Part shown: piece by piece, positions 24,575 to 37,300 of the stretch | Numbering within the stretch: the stretch's first letter is position 1 | How the letters are laid out: each line of letters opens with the position of its first letter | Assembly: GCF_051401765.1 (NCBI RefSeq) | Contig: NW_027480423.1 | Coordinates: forward strand, 13,082,001 to 13,146,000 | Length of the DNA: 64,000 bases | Direction: 5' to 3' | Source: Calliopsis andreniformis | Lineage: Eukaryota; Arthropoda; Insecta; Hymenoptera; Andrenidae | Program-made: the position numbers and the translations under genes | The notes under the pieces: model-generated | Told to the model about the DNA's origin: nothing | The model's input: the letters and a program-made list of their open reading frames with translations, nothing else | Database searches by the model: none

Positions 24575-25895
24575 AGTGTGAAAGATATGGTCATATCTAC
24601 GTTCCGGGCAACCTAGGCGTCACTCTAAGGCGTTGATCCAACAGATCGAATAGTTAGGGCCTAAGAAGTCAACGCCGGAAGCATAAAATACAATATAAAT
24701 ACAACAGTTTTTCCATCGTATAAAACGAATAATTGCAACGAGTATGAAAGTTATGGACATTTCTACTTTCCGGACAACCTAGGCTTCACCCTAGGGCGTT
24801 GCTCCAACAGATTGAATGGTTAGGGCCTTACAAGTCAACGCCCGAAGCATAAAATGCAATAAGAATACAACAGTTTTTCCATCGTATAACAGGAATAATT
24901 GTATCCAGTTTGAAAGTGAAGGTCATTTCGACGTTCCGGCAGCCTAGGCTTCACTCTAGGGCGTTGCTCCACCAGATCGAATAGTTAGGGCCTATGAAGT
25001 CAACACCAGAAGCATAAAATACAATATAAATACAACAGCTTTTCCATCGTATAAAACGTATAATTGCAACGAGTATGAAAGTTATGGTCATTTCTACTTT
25101 CCGGGAAACCAAGGCTTCACTTTCTGGCGTTGCTCCACCAGATCGAATAGTTAGGGCCTAAGAAGTCAACGCCTGAAGCATAAAATACAATATAAATGCA
25201 ACAGGTTTTCCATCGTATAACAGGAATAATTGCTACCAGTGTGAAAGATATGGTCATATCTACGTTCCGGGCAACCTAGGCGTCACTCTAAGGCGTTGCT
25301 CCAACAGATCGAATAGTTAGGGCCTAAGAAGTCAACGCCGGAAGCATAAAATACAATATAAATACAACAGTTTTTCCATCGTATAAAACGAATAATTGCA
25401 ACGAGTATGAAAGTTATGGACATTTCTACTTTCCGGGCAACCTAGGCTTCACCCTAGGGCGTTGCTCCAACAGATTGAATGGTTAGGGCCTTACAAGTCA
25501 ACGCCCGAAGCATAAAATGCAATAAGAATACAACAGTTTTTCCATCGTATAACAGGAATAATTGTATCCAGTTTGAAAGTGAAGGTCATTTCGACGTTCC
25601 GGCAGCCTAGGCTTCACTCTAGGGCGTTGCTCCACCAGATCGAATAGTTAGGGCCTATGAAGTCAACACCAGAAGCATAAAATACAATATAAATACAACA
25701 GCTTTTCCATCGTATAAAACGTATAATTGCAACGAGTATGAAAGTTATGGTCATTTCTACTTTCCGGGAAACCAAGTCTTCACTTTCTGGCGTTGCTCCA
25801 CCAGATCGAATAGTTAGGGCCTAAGAAGTCAACGCCTGAAGCATAAAATACAATATAAATGCAACAGGTTTTCCATCGTATAACAGGAATAATTG
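24575..25895 (+). repeat. Four-monomer tandem duplication (663 bp offset)
   Basis: Copy 1 is 24575-25237 and copy 2 is 25238-25895. Anchors: GATATGGTCATATC at 24584 and 25247, and ACGTTCCGGCAGCC at 24931 and 25594. The offset is one base short of four full monomers because one member has lost a G in CCGGG. The same monomers, including that deletion, recur once near 34500-35050. Confidence 0.9.
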
Positions 25896-26039
25896 CAACC
25901 AGTTTGAAAGTTATGGTCATTTCTACTTTCCGGGCAACCTAGGCTTCACCCTAGGGCGTTGTTCCACCCGATCGAATAGTTAGGGACTAAGAAGCGAACG
26001 CCAGAAGCATAAAATACTATATAAATACCACAGTTTTTC

Positions 26040-26056
26040 CACCGTATAAAACGAAT
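26040..26056 (-). promoter_or_regulatory. CENP-B-box-like word with 8 of 9 core bases (second copy)
   Basis: This is the duplicate, 7632 bases downstream, of the variant at 18408-18424 and carries the same CACCG change. It lies at the left end of the second copy of the large duplicated block. Confidence 0.25.
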
Positions 26057-27926
26057 AATTGCAACCAGTGTGAAAGTTATGGACATTTCTACTTTCCGGG
26101 CAACCTAGGCTTCACCCTAGGGCGATGCTCCACCAGATCGAATAGTTAGGGCCTTAGAATTCAACGCCACAAGCATAAAATACAATATAAGTACAACAGT
26201 TTTTCCATCGTATAAAACGAATAATTGCAACCAGTATGAAAGTGATGGTCATTTCTACGTTCCGGGAAACCAAGGCTTCACTCTAAGGCGTTGCTCCAAC
26301 AGATCGAATAGTTAGGGCCTAAGAAGTCAACGCCAGAAGCATAAAATACAATATAAATGCAACAGCTATTCCATCGTATAAAACGAAAAATTGCAACCTG
26401 TCTGAAAGTTATGGTCATTTCTACTTTCCGGGCAACCTAGGCTTCACCCTAGGGCGTTGTTCCACCCGATCGAATAGTTAGGGCCTAAGAAGTGAACGCC
26501 AGAAGCATAAAATACAATATAAATAGAACAGATTTTCCATCGCATAAACGAATAATTGCAACCAGTATGAAAGTTATGGACATTTCTACGTTCCGGGCAA
26601 CCTAGGCTTCACCCTAGTGCGTTGTTCCACCAGATCGAATAGTTAAGGCCTAAGAAGTGAACGCCAGAAGCATAAAATACAATATAAATACAACAGTTTT
26701 TCCATCGTATAAAACGGATAATTGCAACCAGTATGAAAGTTATGGTCATTTCTACTGCCCGGTCAATCTAGGATTCTCCTTAGGGCGTTGCTCCACCAGA
26801 TCGAACAGTTAGGGCCCAAGAAGTCTACGCCAGTAGCATAAAATACAATATAAATGCAACAGCTTTTCCATCGCATAAAATGAATAATTGCAAAGAGTGT
26901 GAAAGTAATGGTCATTTCTACATTCCGGGCAACGTATGTTTGACTCTAGGGCGTAGCTCCACCAGATCGAATAGATAGTGCCTTAGAACTCAACGCGCGA
27001 AACATAAAACACAAAATAGGTAGAACAGTTTTTCCATTGTATATTTCGAATAATTGCTACCAGTGTGAAAGTTATGGCCATCTCTACGTTCCGGGAAACC
27101 TAGACTTCACCCTAGGGCGATGTTCCACCAGATCGAATAGTTAGGGCCTAAGAAGTGAGCGCAAGAAGCATAAAATACAATATAAATACAACAGCTTTTC
27201 ATCGTATAAAACGTATAATTGCAACGAGTATGAAAGTTATGGTCATTTCTACTTTCCGGGCAACCTAGGCTTCACCCTAGGGCGTTGCTCCAACAGATTG
27301 GACAGTTAGGGCCTTGGAAGTCAGCGACCGAAGCATAAAATGCAATAAAAATGCAACAGTTTTTCCATCATATAACTGGGATAGTTGCAACCAGTTTGAA
27401 AGTGATGGTCATTTCTACGTTCCGGGCACCCTAGGCTTCACTCTAGGGCGTTGCTCCAACAGATCGAATAGTTAGTGCCTTAGAATTCAACGCCACAAGC
27501 ATAAAATACAATATAAGTACAACAGTTTTTCCTTCGTATAAAACGGATAATTGCAACCAGTATGAAAGTTATGGTCATTTCTACTTCCCGGTCAATCTAG
27601 GATTCTCCTTAGGGCGTTGCTCCACCAGATCGAATAGTTAGGGCCCAAGAAGTCAACGCCAGTAGCATAAAATACAATATAAATGCAACAGCTTTTCCAT
27701 CGCATAAAATGAATAATTGCAAAGAGTGTGAAAGTAATGGTCATTTCTACATTCCGGGCAACGTATGTTTCACTCTAGGGCGTAGCTCCACCAGATCGAA
27801 TAGTTAGTGCCTTAGAAGCCAACGCGCGAAACATAAAACACAAAATAGGTAGAACAGTTTTTCCATTGTATATTTCGAATAATTGCTACCAGTGTGAAAG
27901 TTATGGCCATCTCTACGTTCCGGGAA

Positions 27927-29420
27927 ACCTAGGCTTCACCCTAGGGCGATGTTCCACCAGATCGAATAGTTAGGGCCTAAGAAGTGAGCGCAAGAAGCAT
28001 AAAATACAATATAAATACAACAGCTTTTCCATCGTATAACAGGAACAATAGCAACCAGTGTGAAAGATATGGCCATTTCTACGTTCCGGGCAACCTAGGC
28101 TTCACTCTAGGGCGTTGCTCCACCATATCGAATACTTAGTGCCTTAGAAGTCAACGCCAGAAGCATAAAATACAATATAAATACAACAGTTTTTCCATCG
28201 TATAACAGGAATAATTGCAACCAGTTTGAAAGTTATGGTCATTTCTACTTGCCGGGCAACCTAGGCTTCACCCCAGGGCGTAGCTCCACCAGATCGAATA
28301 GTGAGTGCCTTAGAAGTCAACGTCAGAAGCATAAAATACAGTATAAATACAACAGCTCTTCCATCGTATAAAACGAATAATTGCAACCAGCATGAAAGTT
28401 ATGGACATTTCTACTTTCCAGGCAACATAGGCTTCACCCTAGGGCGTTGCTCCACTAGATCGAATAGTTAGGGCCTTAGAAGTCAACGCCAGAAGCATGA
28501 AATACAACATAAATACAACAGCTTTTCCATCGTATAAAACGAATAATTGCAACCAGCTGGAAAGTTATGGACATTTCTACATTCCGAGCAACCTAGGCTT
28601 CACTCTAGGGCGTTGCTCCACCAGATCGAATAGTTAGGACCTTAGAAGTCAACGCCAGAAGCATAAAATACAGTATAAATACAACAGTTCTTCCATCGTA
28701 TAAAACGAATAATTGCAACCAGTATGAAAGTTATGGACATTTCTACTTTCCAGGCAACCTAGGCTTCACCCTAGGGCGTTGCTCCACTAGATTGAATAGT
28801 TAAGGCCTAAGAAGTGAACGCCAGAAGCATAAAATACAATATAAATACAACAGTTTTTCCATCGTATAAAACAAATAATTGCAACGAGTATGAAAGTTAT
28901 GGACATTTCCACTTTCCGGGCAACCTAGGCTTCACTCTAGGGCGTTAATCCACCAGATCGAATAGTTAGGGCCTTAGAAGTCAACGCCAGAAGCATAAGG
29001 TAGAATATAAATACAACAGCTTTTCCATGGTATAACAGGAACAATAGCAACCAGTGTGAAAGATATGGTCATTTCTACGTTCCCGGCAACCTAGGCGTCA
29101 CTCTAAGACGTTGCTCCACCAGATCGAATAGTTAGGGCCTAAGAAGTCAACGCCAGAAGCATAAAATACAATATAAATGCAACAGTTTTTCCATCGTATA
29201 ACAGGAATAATTGCTACCACTTTGAAAGTTATCTTCACTTCTACTTTCCGGGCAACCTAGGCTTCACCCTAGGGCGCTGTTCCACCCGATCGAATAGTTA
29301 GGGCCTAAGAAGTGAACGCTAGAAGCATAAAATACAATATAAATACAACAGTTTTTCCATCGTATAAAACGAATAATTGCAAGCAGTGTGAAAGTTATGG
29401 ACATTTCTACTTTCCGGGCA
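27927..29420 (+). repeat. Nine-monomer unit, single copy in block B copy 2
   Basis: Corresponds to both tandem units at 20295-23282. GAGTGCC lies at 28303, 7632 bases from the first copy and 6138 from the second. One substitution, ACAAATAATTGC near 28870 for ACGAATAATTGC, is private to this copy. Confidence 0.88.
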
Positions 29421-30389
29421 ACCTAGGCTTCACCCTAGGGCGATGCTCCACCAGATCGAATAGTTAGGGCCTTAGAAGTCAACGCGCGAAACATAAAACA
29501 CAAAATAAATAGAACAGTTTTTCCATCGTATAAATCGAATAATTGCTACCAGTGTGAAAGTTATGGTCATTTCTACGTTCCGGGCAACCTAAGCTTCACC
29601 ATAGTGCGTTGCTCCAACGGATTGGATAGTTAGGGCCTTAGAAGTCGACGCCCGAAGCATGAGATGCAATGAAAATACAACAGTTTTTCCATCGTATAAC
29701 AGGAATAATTGTAACCAGTTTGAAAGTGATGGTCATTTCTACGCTCCGGGCAGCCTAGGCTTCACTCTAGGGCGTTGCTCCACCAGATCGAATAGTTAGG
29801 GCCTAAGAAGTCAACACCAGGAGCATGAAATACAATATTAATACAACAGGTTTTCCATCCTATAATATGAATAATTGCAACCAGTGTGAAAGTGATGGTC
29901 ATTTCTACGTTTCGGGCAACCTAGACTTCACCCTAGGGCGTTGTTCCACCAGATCGAATAGTTAGGGCCTTAGAAGTCAGCGACGGAAGCATAAAATACA
30001 ATATAAATATAACAGTTTTTCCATCGAATAAAACGAATAATAGCCACCAGTGTGAAGGTTATGGTCATTTCTATGTTCCGGGCAACCTAAGCTTCACTCT
30101 AGGGCGTTGCTCCACCTGATCGAATTCTTAGTGCCTTAGAAGTCAACGCCAGAAGCATAAAATACAATATAAACACAACAGTTTTTCCATCGTATAACAG
30201 GAATAATTGCAACCAGTTTGAAAGTTATGGTCATTTCTACTTTCCGGGCAACCTAGGCTTCACCCTAGGGCGTTGTACCACCCGATCGAATAGTTAGGGC
30301 CTAAGAAGAAAACGCCAGAAGCATAAAATACAATATAAATACAACAGTTTTTCCATCGTATAAAACGAATAATTGCAACCAGTGTGAAA

Positions 30390-32734
30390 GTTATGGTCAT
30401 TTCTACGTTCCGGGCAACCTAGGCTTCACTCTAGGGCGTTGCTCCACCAGATCGAATAGTTAGGGGCTTAGAAGTCAACGCCAGATGCATAAGGTACAAT
30501 ATAAATACAACATCTTTTCCATCGTATAACAGGAACAATTGCAACCAGTGTGAAAGATATGGTCATATCTACGTTCCGGGCAACCTAGGCGTCACTCTAA
30601 GGCGTTGCTCCAACAGATCGAATAGTTAGGGCCTAAGAAGAAAACGCCAGAAGCATAAAATACAATATAAATACAACAGTTTTTCCATCGTATAAAATGA
30701 ATAATTGCAAAGAGTGTGAATGTAATGGTCATTTCTGCGTTCCGGGCAACCTAGGTTTCACTCTAGGGCGTAGCTCCACCAGATCGAATAGTTAAGGCCT
30801 AAGAAGTGAACGCCAGAAGCATAAAATACAATATAAATACAACAGTTTTTCCATCGTATAAACCTGATAATTGCAACCAGTATGAAAGTTATGGTCATTT
30901 CTACTTTCCGGGCAACCTAGGATTCACCCTAGGGCGTTGCTCCAAAAGATTGAATAGTTAGTGCCTTAGAAGTCAACGCCCGAAGCATAAAATGCAATAA
31001 AAATACAACTGTTTTTCCATCATATAACAGGAGTACTTGCAACCAGTTTGAAAGTGATGGTCATTTCTACGTTCCGGGCACCCTAGGCTTCACTCTAGGG
31101 CGTTGCTCCACCATATCGAATACTTAGTGCCTTAGAAGTCAACGCCAGAAGCATAAAATACAATACAAATACAACAGTTTTTCCATCGTACAAAACGAAT
31201 AATTGCAACCAGTGTGAAAGTTATGGTCATTTCTACGTTCCGGGCAACCTAGGCTTCACTCTAGGGCGTAGCTCCACCAGATCGAATAGTTAGTGCCTTA
31301 GAAGTCAACGTCAGGAGCATAAAATACAATATAAATACAACAGTTTTTCCATCGTATAAAACGAATAATTGCAACCACTAAGAAAGTTATGGTCATTTCT
31401 ACTATCCGGGCAACCTAGGCTTCACCCTAGGGCGATGCTGCACCCGATCGAATAGTTAGGGCCTTAGAAGTCAACGCGCGGAACATAAAACACAAAATAA
31501 ATAGAACAGTTTTTCCATTGTATAAATCGAATAATTGCTACCAGTGTGAAAGTTATGATCATTTCTAAGTTCCGGGCAACCTAGGCTTCACTCTAGGGCT
31601 TTGCTCCACCAGATCGAATAGTTAGGACCTTAGAAGTCAACGCCAGAAGCATAAAATACAATATAAATGCAACAGCTTTTCCATCGTATAAAATGAATAA
31701 TTGCAAAGAGTGTGAAAGTAATGGTCATTTCTGTGTTCCGGGCAACCTAGGTTTCACTCTAGGGCGTAGCTCCACCAGATCGAATAGTTAAGGCCTAAGA
31801 AGTGAACGCCAGAAGCATAAAATACAATATAAATACAACAGTTTTTCCATCGTATAAACCTGATAATTGCAACCAGTATGAAAGTTATGGTCATTTCTAC
31901 TTTCCGGGCAACCTAGGCTTCACCCCAGGGCGTAGCTCCACCAGATCGAATAGTGAGTGCCTTAGAAGTCAACGTCAGAAGCATAAAATACAGTATAAAT
32001 ACAACAGCTCTTCCATCGTATAAAACGAATAATTGCAACCAGCATGAAAGTTATGGACATTTCTACTTTCCAGGCAACATAGGCTTCACCCTAGGGCGTT
32101 GCTCCACTAGATCGAATAGTTAGGGCCTTAGAAGTCAACGCCAGAAGCATGAAATACAACATAAATACAACAGCTTTTCCATCGTATAAAACGAATAATT
32201 GCAACCAGTGTGAAAGTTATGGACATTTCTACTTTCCGGGCAACCTAGGCTTCACCCTAGGGCGATGCTCCACCAGATCGAATAGCTAGGGCCTTAGAAT
32301 TCAACGCCACAAGCATAAAATACAATATAAGTGCAACAGTTTTTCCATCGTATAAAACGAATAATTGCAACCAGTATGAAAGTGATGGTCATTTCTACGT
32401 TCTGGGAAACCAAGGCTTCACTCTAAGGCGTTGCTCCAACAGGTCGAATAGTTAGGGCCTAAGAAGTCAACGCCAGAAGCATAAAATACAATATAAATGC
32501 AACAGCTTTTCCATCGTATAAAATGAATAATTGCAAAGAGTGTGAAAGTAATGGTCATTTCTGTGTTCCGGGCAACCTAGGTTTCACTCTAGGGCGTAGC
32601 TCCACCAGATCGAATAGTTAAGGCCTAAGAAGTGAACGCCAGAAGCATAAAATACAATATAAATACAACAGTTTTTCCATCGTATAAACCTGATAATTGC
32701 AACCAGTATGAAAGTTATGGTCATTTCTACTTTC
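30390..32734 (+). repeat. Recombinant satellite segment after block B
   Basis: About 14 monomers. Bases 30685-31583 correspond to 35830-36894 at an offset of 5145 and then 5311, so the downstream copy carries one extra monomer. Bases 31635-32206 recur at 32465-33036. Nothing but satellite is present. The open frame at 31802-32023 is a satellite reading and is duplicated at 32632-32853. Confidence 0.85.
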
Positions 32735-33036
32735 CGGGCAACCTAGGCTTCACCCCAGGGCGTAGCTCCACCAGATCGAATAGTGAGTGCCTTAGAAGTC
32801 AACGTCAGAAGCATAAAATACAGTATAAATACAACAGCTCTTCCATCGTATAAAACGAATAATTGCAACCAGCATGAAAGTTATGGACATTTCTACTTTC
32901 CAGGCAACATAGGCTTCACCCTAGGGCGTTGCTCCACTAGATCGAATAGTTAGGGCCTTAGAAGTCAACGCCAGAAGCATGAAATACAACATAAATACAA
33001 CAGCTTTTCCATCGTATAAAACGAATAATTGCAACC
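31635..33036 (+). repeat. Five-monomer duplication (830 bp offset)
   Basis: Bases 31635-32206 match 32465-33036, essentially identically. Markers are TTTCTGTGTTCCGGG, TAAACCTGATAATTG, AGTGAGTGCC and CAGGCAACATAGG. The copies part where the first reads CAGTGTGAAAG and the second CAGCTGGAAAG. Between them lies a short run related to 18450-18720. Confidence 0.9.
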
Positions 33037-34345
33037 AGCTGGAAAGTTATGGACATTTCTACATTCCGAGCAACCTAGGCTTCACTCTAGGGCGTTGCGC
33101 CACCAGATCGAATAGTTAGGACCTTAGAAGTCAACGCCAGAAGCATAAAATACAGTATAAATACAACAGTTCTTCCATCGTATAAAACGAATAATTGCAA
33201 CCAGTATGAAAGTTATGGACATTTCTACTTTCCAGGCAACCTAGGCTTCACCCTAGGGCGTTGCTCCACTAGATTGAATAGTTAAGGCCTAAGAAGTGAA
33301 CGCCAGAAGCATAAAATACAATATAAATACAACAGTTTTTCCATCGTATAAAACGAATAATTGCAACGAGTATGAAAGTTATGGACATTTCTACTTTCCG
33401 GGCAACCTAGGCTTCACTCTAGGGCGTTAATCCACCAGATCGAATAGCTAGGGCCTTAGAAGTCAACGCCAGAAGCATAAGGTACAATATAAATACAACA
33501 GCTTTTCCATGGTATAACAGGAACAATAGCAACCAGTGTGAAAGATATGGTCATTTCTACGTTCCCGGCAACCTAGGCGTCACTCTAAGACGTTGCTCCA
33601 CCAGATCGAATAGTTAGGGCCTAAGAAGTCAACGCCAGAAGCATAAAATACAATATAAATGCAACAGTTTTTTCATCGTATAACAGGAATAATTGCTACC
33701 ACTTTGAAAGTTATCTTCACTTCTACTTTCCGGGCAACCTAGGCTTCACCCTAGGGCGCTGTTCCACCCGATCAAATAGTTAGGGCCTAAGAAGTGAACG
33801 CTAGAAGCATAAAATACAATATAAATACAACAGTTTTTCCATCGTATAAAACGAATAATTGCAAGCAGTGTGAAAGTTATGGACATTTCTACTTTCCGGG
33901 CAACCTAGGCTTCACCCTAGGGCGATGCTCCACCAGATCGAATAGTTAGGGCCTTAGAAGTCAACACCAGGAGCATGAAATACAATATAAATACAACAGG
34001 TTTTCCATCCTATAATATGAATAATTGCAACCAGTGTGAAAGTGATGGTCATTTCTACGTTTCGGGCAACCTAGACTTCACCCTAGGGCGTTGTTCCACC
34101 AGATCGAATAGTTAGGGCCTTAGAAGTCAGCGACGGAAGCATAAAATACAATATAAATATAACAGTTTTTCCATCGAATAAAACGAATAATAGCCACCAG
34201 TGTGAAGGTTATGGTCATTTCTATGTTCCGGGCAACCTAAGCTTCACTCTCGGGCGTTGCTCCACCTGATCGAATTCTTAGTGCCTTAGAAGTCAACGCC
34301 AGAAGCATAAAATACAATATAAACACAACAGTTTTTCCATCGTAT
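32735..34345 (+). repeat. Partial third copy of block B with a two-monomer deletion
   Basis: Aligns to block B copy 2 at +4482 (GAGTGC at 28303 and 32785) as far as about 33963, then at +4150 (TCAACACCAG at 29811 and 33961). The change of 332 bases shows loss of exactly two monomers. It ends near 34345, where this copy reads AAAACGAATAATTG instead of CAGGAATAATTG. Confidence 0.87.
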
Positions 34346-37300
34346 AAAACGAATAATTGCAACCAGTGTGAAAGTTATGGTCATTTCTACGTTCCGGGCA
34401 ACCTAGGCTTCACTCTAGGGCGTTGCTCCACCAGATCGAATAGTTAGGGGCTTAGAAGTCAACGCCAGATGCATAAGGTACAATATAAATACAACATCTT
34501 TTCCATCGTATAACAGGAACAATTGCAACCAGTGTGAAAGATATGGTCATTTCTACGTTCCGGGCAACCTAGGCGTCACTCTAAGGCGTTGCTCCAACAG
34601 ATCGAATAGTTAGGGCCTAAGAAGTCAACGCCGGAAGCATAAAATACAATACAAATACAACAGTTTTTCCATCGTATAAAACGAATAATTGCAACGAGTA
34701 AGAAAGTTATGGACATTTCTACTTTCCGGGCAACCTAGGCTTCACCCTAGGGCGTTGCTCCAACAGATTGAATGGTTAGGGCCTTACAAGTCAACGCCCG
34801 AAGCATAAAATGCAATAAGAATACAACAGTTTTTCCATCGTATAACAGGAATAATTGTATCCAGTTTGAAAGTGAAGGTCACTTCGACGTTCCGGCAGCC
34901 TAGGCTTCACTCTAGGGCGTTGCTCCACCAGATCGAATAGTTAGGGCCCATGAAGTCAACACCAGAAGCATAAAATACAATATAAATACAACAGCTTTTC
35001 CATCGTATAAAACGTATAATTGCAACGAGTATGAAAGTTATGGTCATTTCTACTTTCCGGGAAACCTATTCTTCACCCTAGGGCGATGTTCCGCCAGATC
35101 GAATAGTTAGGGCCTAAGAAGTGAGCGCAAGAAGCCTAAAATACAATATAAATACAACAGCTTTTCCATCGTATAAAACGTATAATTCCAACGAGTATGA
35201 AAGTTATGGTCATTTCTACTTTCCGGGAAACCAAGGCTTCACTTTCTGGCGTTGCTCCACCAGATCGAATAGTTAGGGCCTAAGAAGTCAACGCCTGAAG
35301 CATAAAATACAATATAAATGCAACAGGTTTTCCATCGTATAACAGGAATAATTGCAACCAGTTTGAAAGTTATGGTCATTTCTACTTTCCGGGCAACCTA
35401 GGCTTCACCCTAGGGCGTTGTTCCACCCGATCGAATAGTTAGGGACTAAGAAGTGAACGCCAGAAGCATAAAATACTATATAAATACCACAGTTTTTCCA
35501 CCGTATAAAACGAATAATTGCAACCAGTGTGAAAGTTATGGACATTTCTACTTTCCGGGCAACCTAGGCTTCACCCTAGGGCGATGCTCCACCAGATCGA
35601 ATAGTTAGGGCCTTAGAATTCAACGCCACAAGCATAAAATACAATATAAGTACAACAGTTTTTCCATCGTATAAAACGAATAATTGCAACCAGTATGAAA
35701 GTGATGGTCATTTCTACGTTCCGGGAAACCAAGGCTTCACACTAAGGCGTTGCTCCAACAGATCGAATAGTTAGGGCCTAAGAAGTCAACGCCAGAAGCA
35801 TAAAATACAATATAAATGCAACAGCTTTTCCATCGTATAAAATGAATAATTGCAAAGAGTGTGAATGTAATGGTCATTTCTGCGTTCCGGGCAACCTAGG
35901 TTTCACTCTAGGGCGTAGCTCCACCAGATCGAATAGTTAAGGCCTAAGAAGTGAACGCCAGAAGCATAAAATACAATATAAATACAACAGTTTTTCCATC
36001 GTATAAACCTGATAATTGCAACCAGTATGAAAGTTATGGTCATTTCTACTTTCCGGGCAACCTAGGATTCACCCTAGGGCGTTGCTCCAAAAGATTGAAT
36101 AGTTAGTGCCTTAGAAGTCAACGCCCGAAGCATAAAATGCAATAAAAATACAACTGTTTTTCCATCATATAACAGGAGTACTTGCAACCAGTTTGAAAGT
36201 GATGGTCATTTCTACGTTCCGGGCACCCTAGGCTTCACTCTAGGGCGTTGCTCCACCATATCGAAAACTTAGTGCCTTAGAAGTCAACGCCAGAAGCATA
36301 AAATACAATATAAATGCAACAGTTCTTCCATCGTATAACAGGAATAATTGCAACCAGTTTGAAAGTTATGGTCATTTCTACTTTCCGGGCAACCTAGGCT
36401 TCATCCTAGGGCGTTGTTCCACCCGATCGAATAGTTAGGGCCTAAGAAGTGAACGCCAGAAGCATAAAATACAATACAAATACAACAGTTTTTCCATCGT
36501 ACAAAACGAATAATTGCAACCAGTGTGAAAGTTATGGTCATTTCTACGTTACGGGCAACCTAGGCTTCACTCTAGGGCGTAGCTCCACCAGATCGAATAG
36601 TTAGTGCCTTAGAAGTCAACGTCAGGAGCATAAAATACAATATAAATACAACAGTTTTTCCATCGTATAAAACGAATAATTGCAACCACTAAGAAAGTTA
36701 TGGTCATTTCTACTATGCGGGCAACCTAGGCTTCACCCTAGGGCGATGCTGCACCCGATCGAATAGTTAGGGCCTTAGAAGTCAACGCGCGGAACATAAA
36801 ACACAAAATAAATAGAACAGTTTTTCCATTGTATAAATCGAATAATTGCTACCAGTGTGAAAGTTATGATCATTTCTAAGTTCCGGGCAACCTAGGCTTC
36901 ACCCTAGTGCGTTGTTCCACCAGATCGAATAGTTAAGGCCTAAGGAGTGAACGCCAGAAGCATAAAATACAATATAAATACAACAGTTTTACCATCGTAT
37001 AAAACGGATAATTGCAACCAGTAAGAAAGTTATGGTCATTTCTACTTTCCGGGCAATCTAGGATTCACCTTAGGGCGTTGCTCCACCAGATCGAATAGTT
37101 AGTGCCTTAGAATTCAACGCCACAAGCATAAAATACAGTATAAATACAACAGTTCTTCCATCGTATAAAACGAATAATTGCAACCAGTATGAAAGTGATG
37201 GTCATTTCTACGTTCCGGGAAACCAAGGCTTCACTCTAAGGCGTTGCTCCAACAGGTCGAATAGTTAGGGCCTAAGAAGTCAACGCCAGAAGCATAAAAT

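Larger units (their letters stand above)
25962..30389 (+). repeat. Large duplicated block B, copy 2 (~4.4 kb)
   Basis: Second copy of block B, lacking one of the two 9-monomer units. Positions up to the unit align to copy 1 at -7632, those after it at -6138, and the difference is exactly 1494. The single unit is 27927-29420. After 30389 the copies part, then realign at GGGGCTTAG (24491 and 30463, offset 5972), which means one further monomer is absent here. Confidence 0.9.

Noticed and set aside
24580..24600. Possible further orientation changes inside the array
   Set aside because: I looked for minus-strand anchors (TAGAAATGACC, TTATACGATGG) to the right of 338 and found none. The unusual stretches are substitutions, not inversions.
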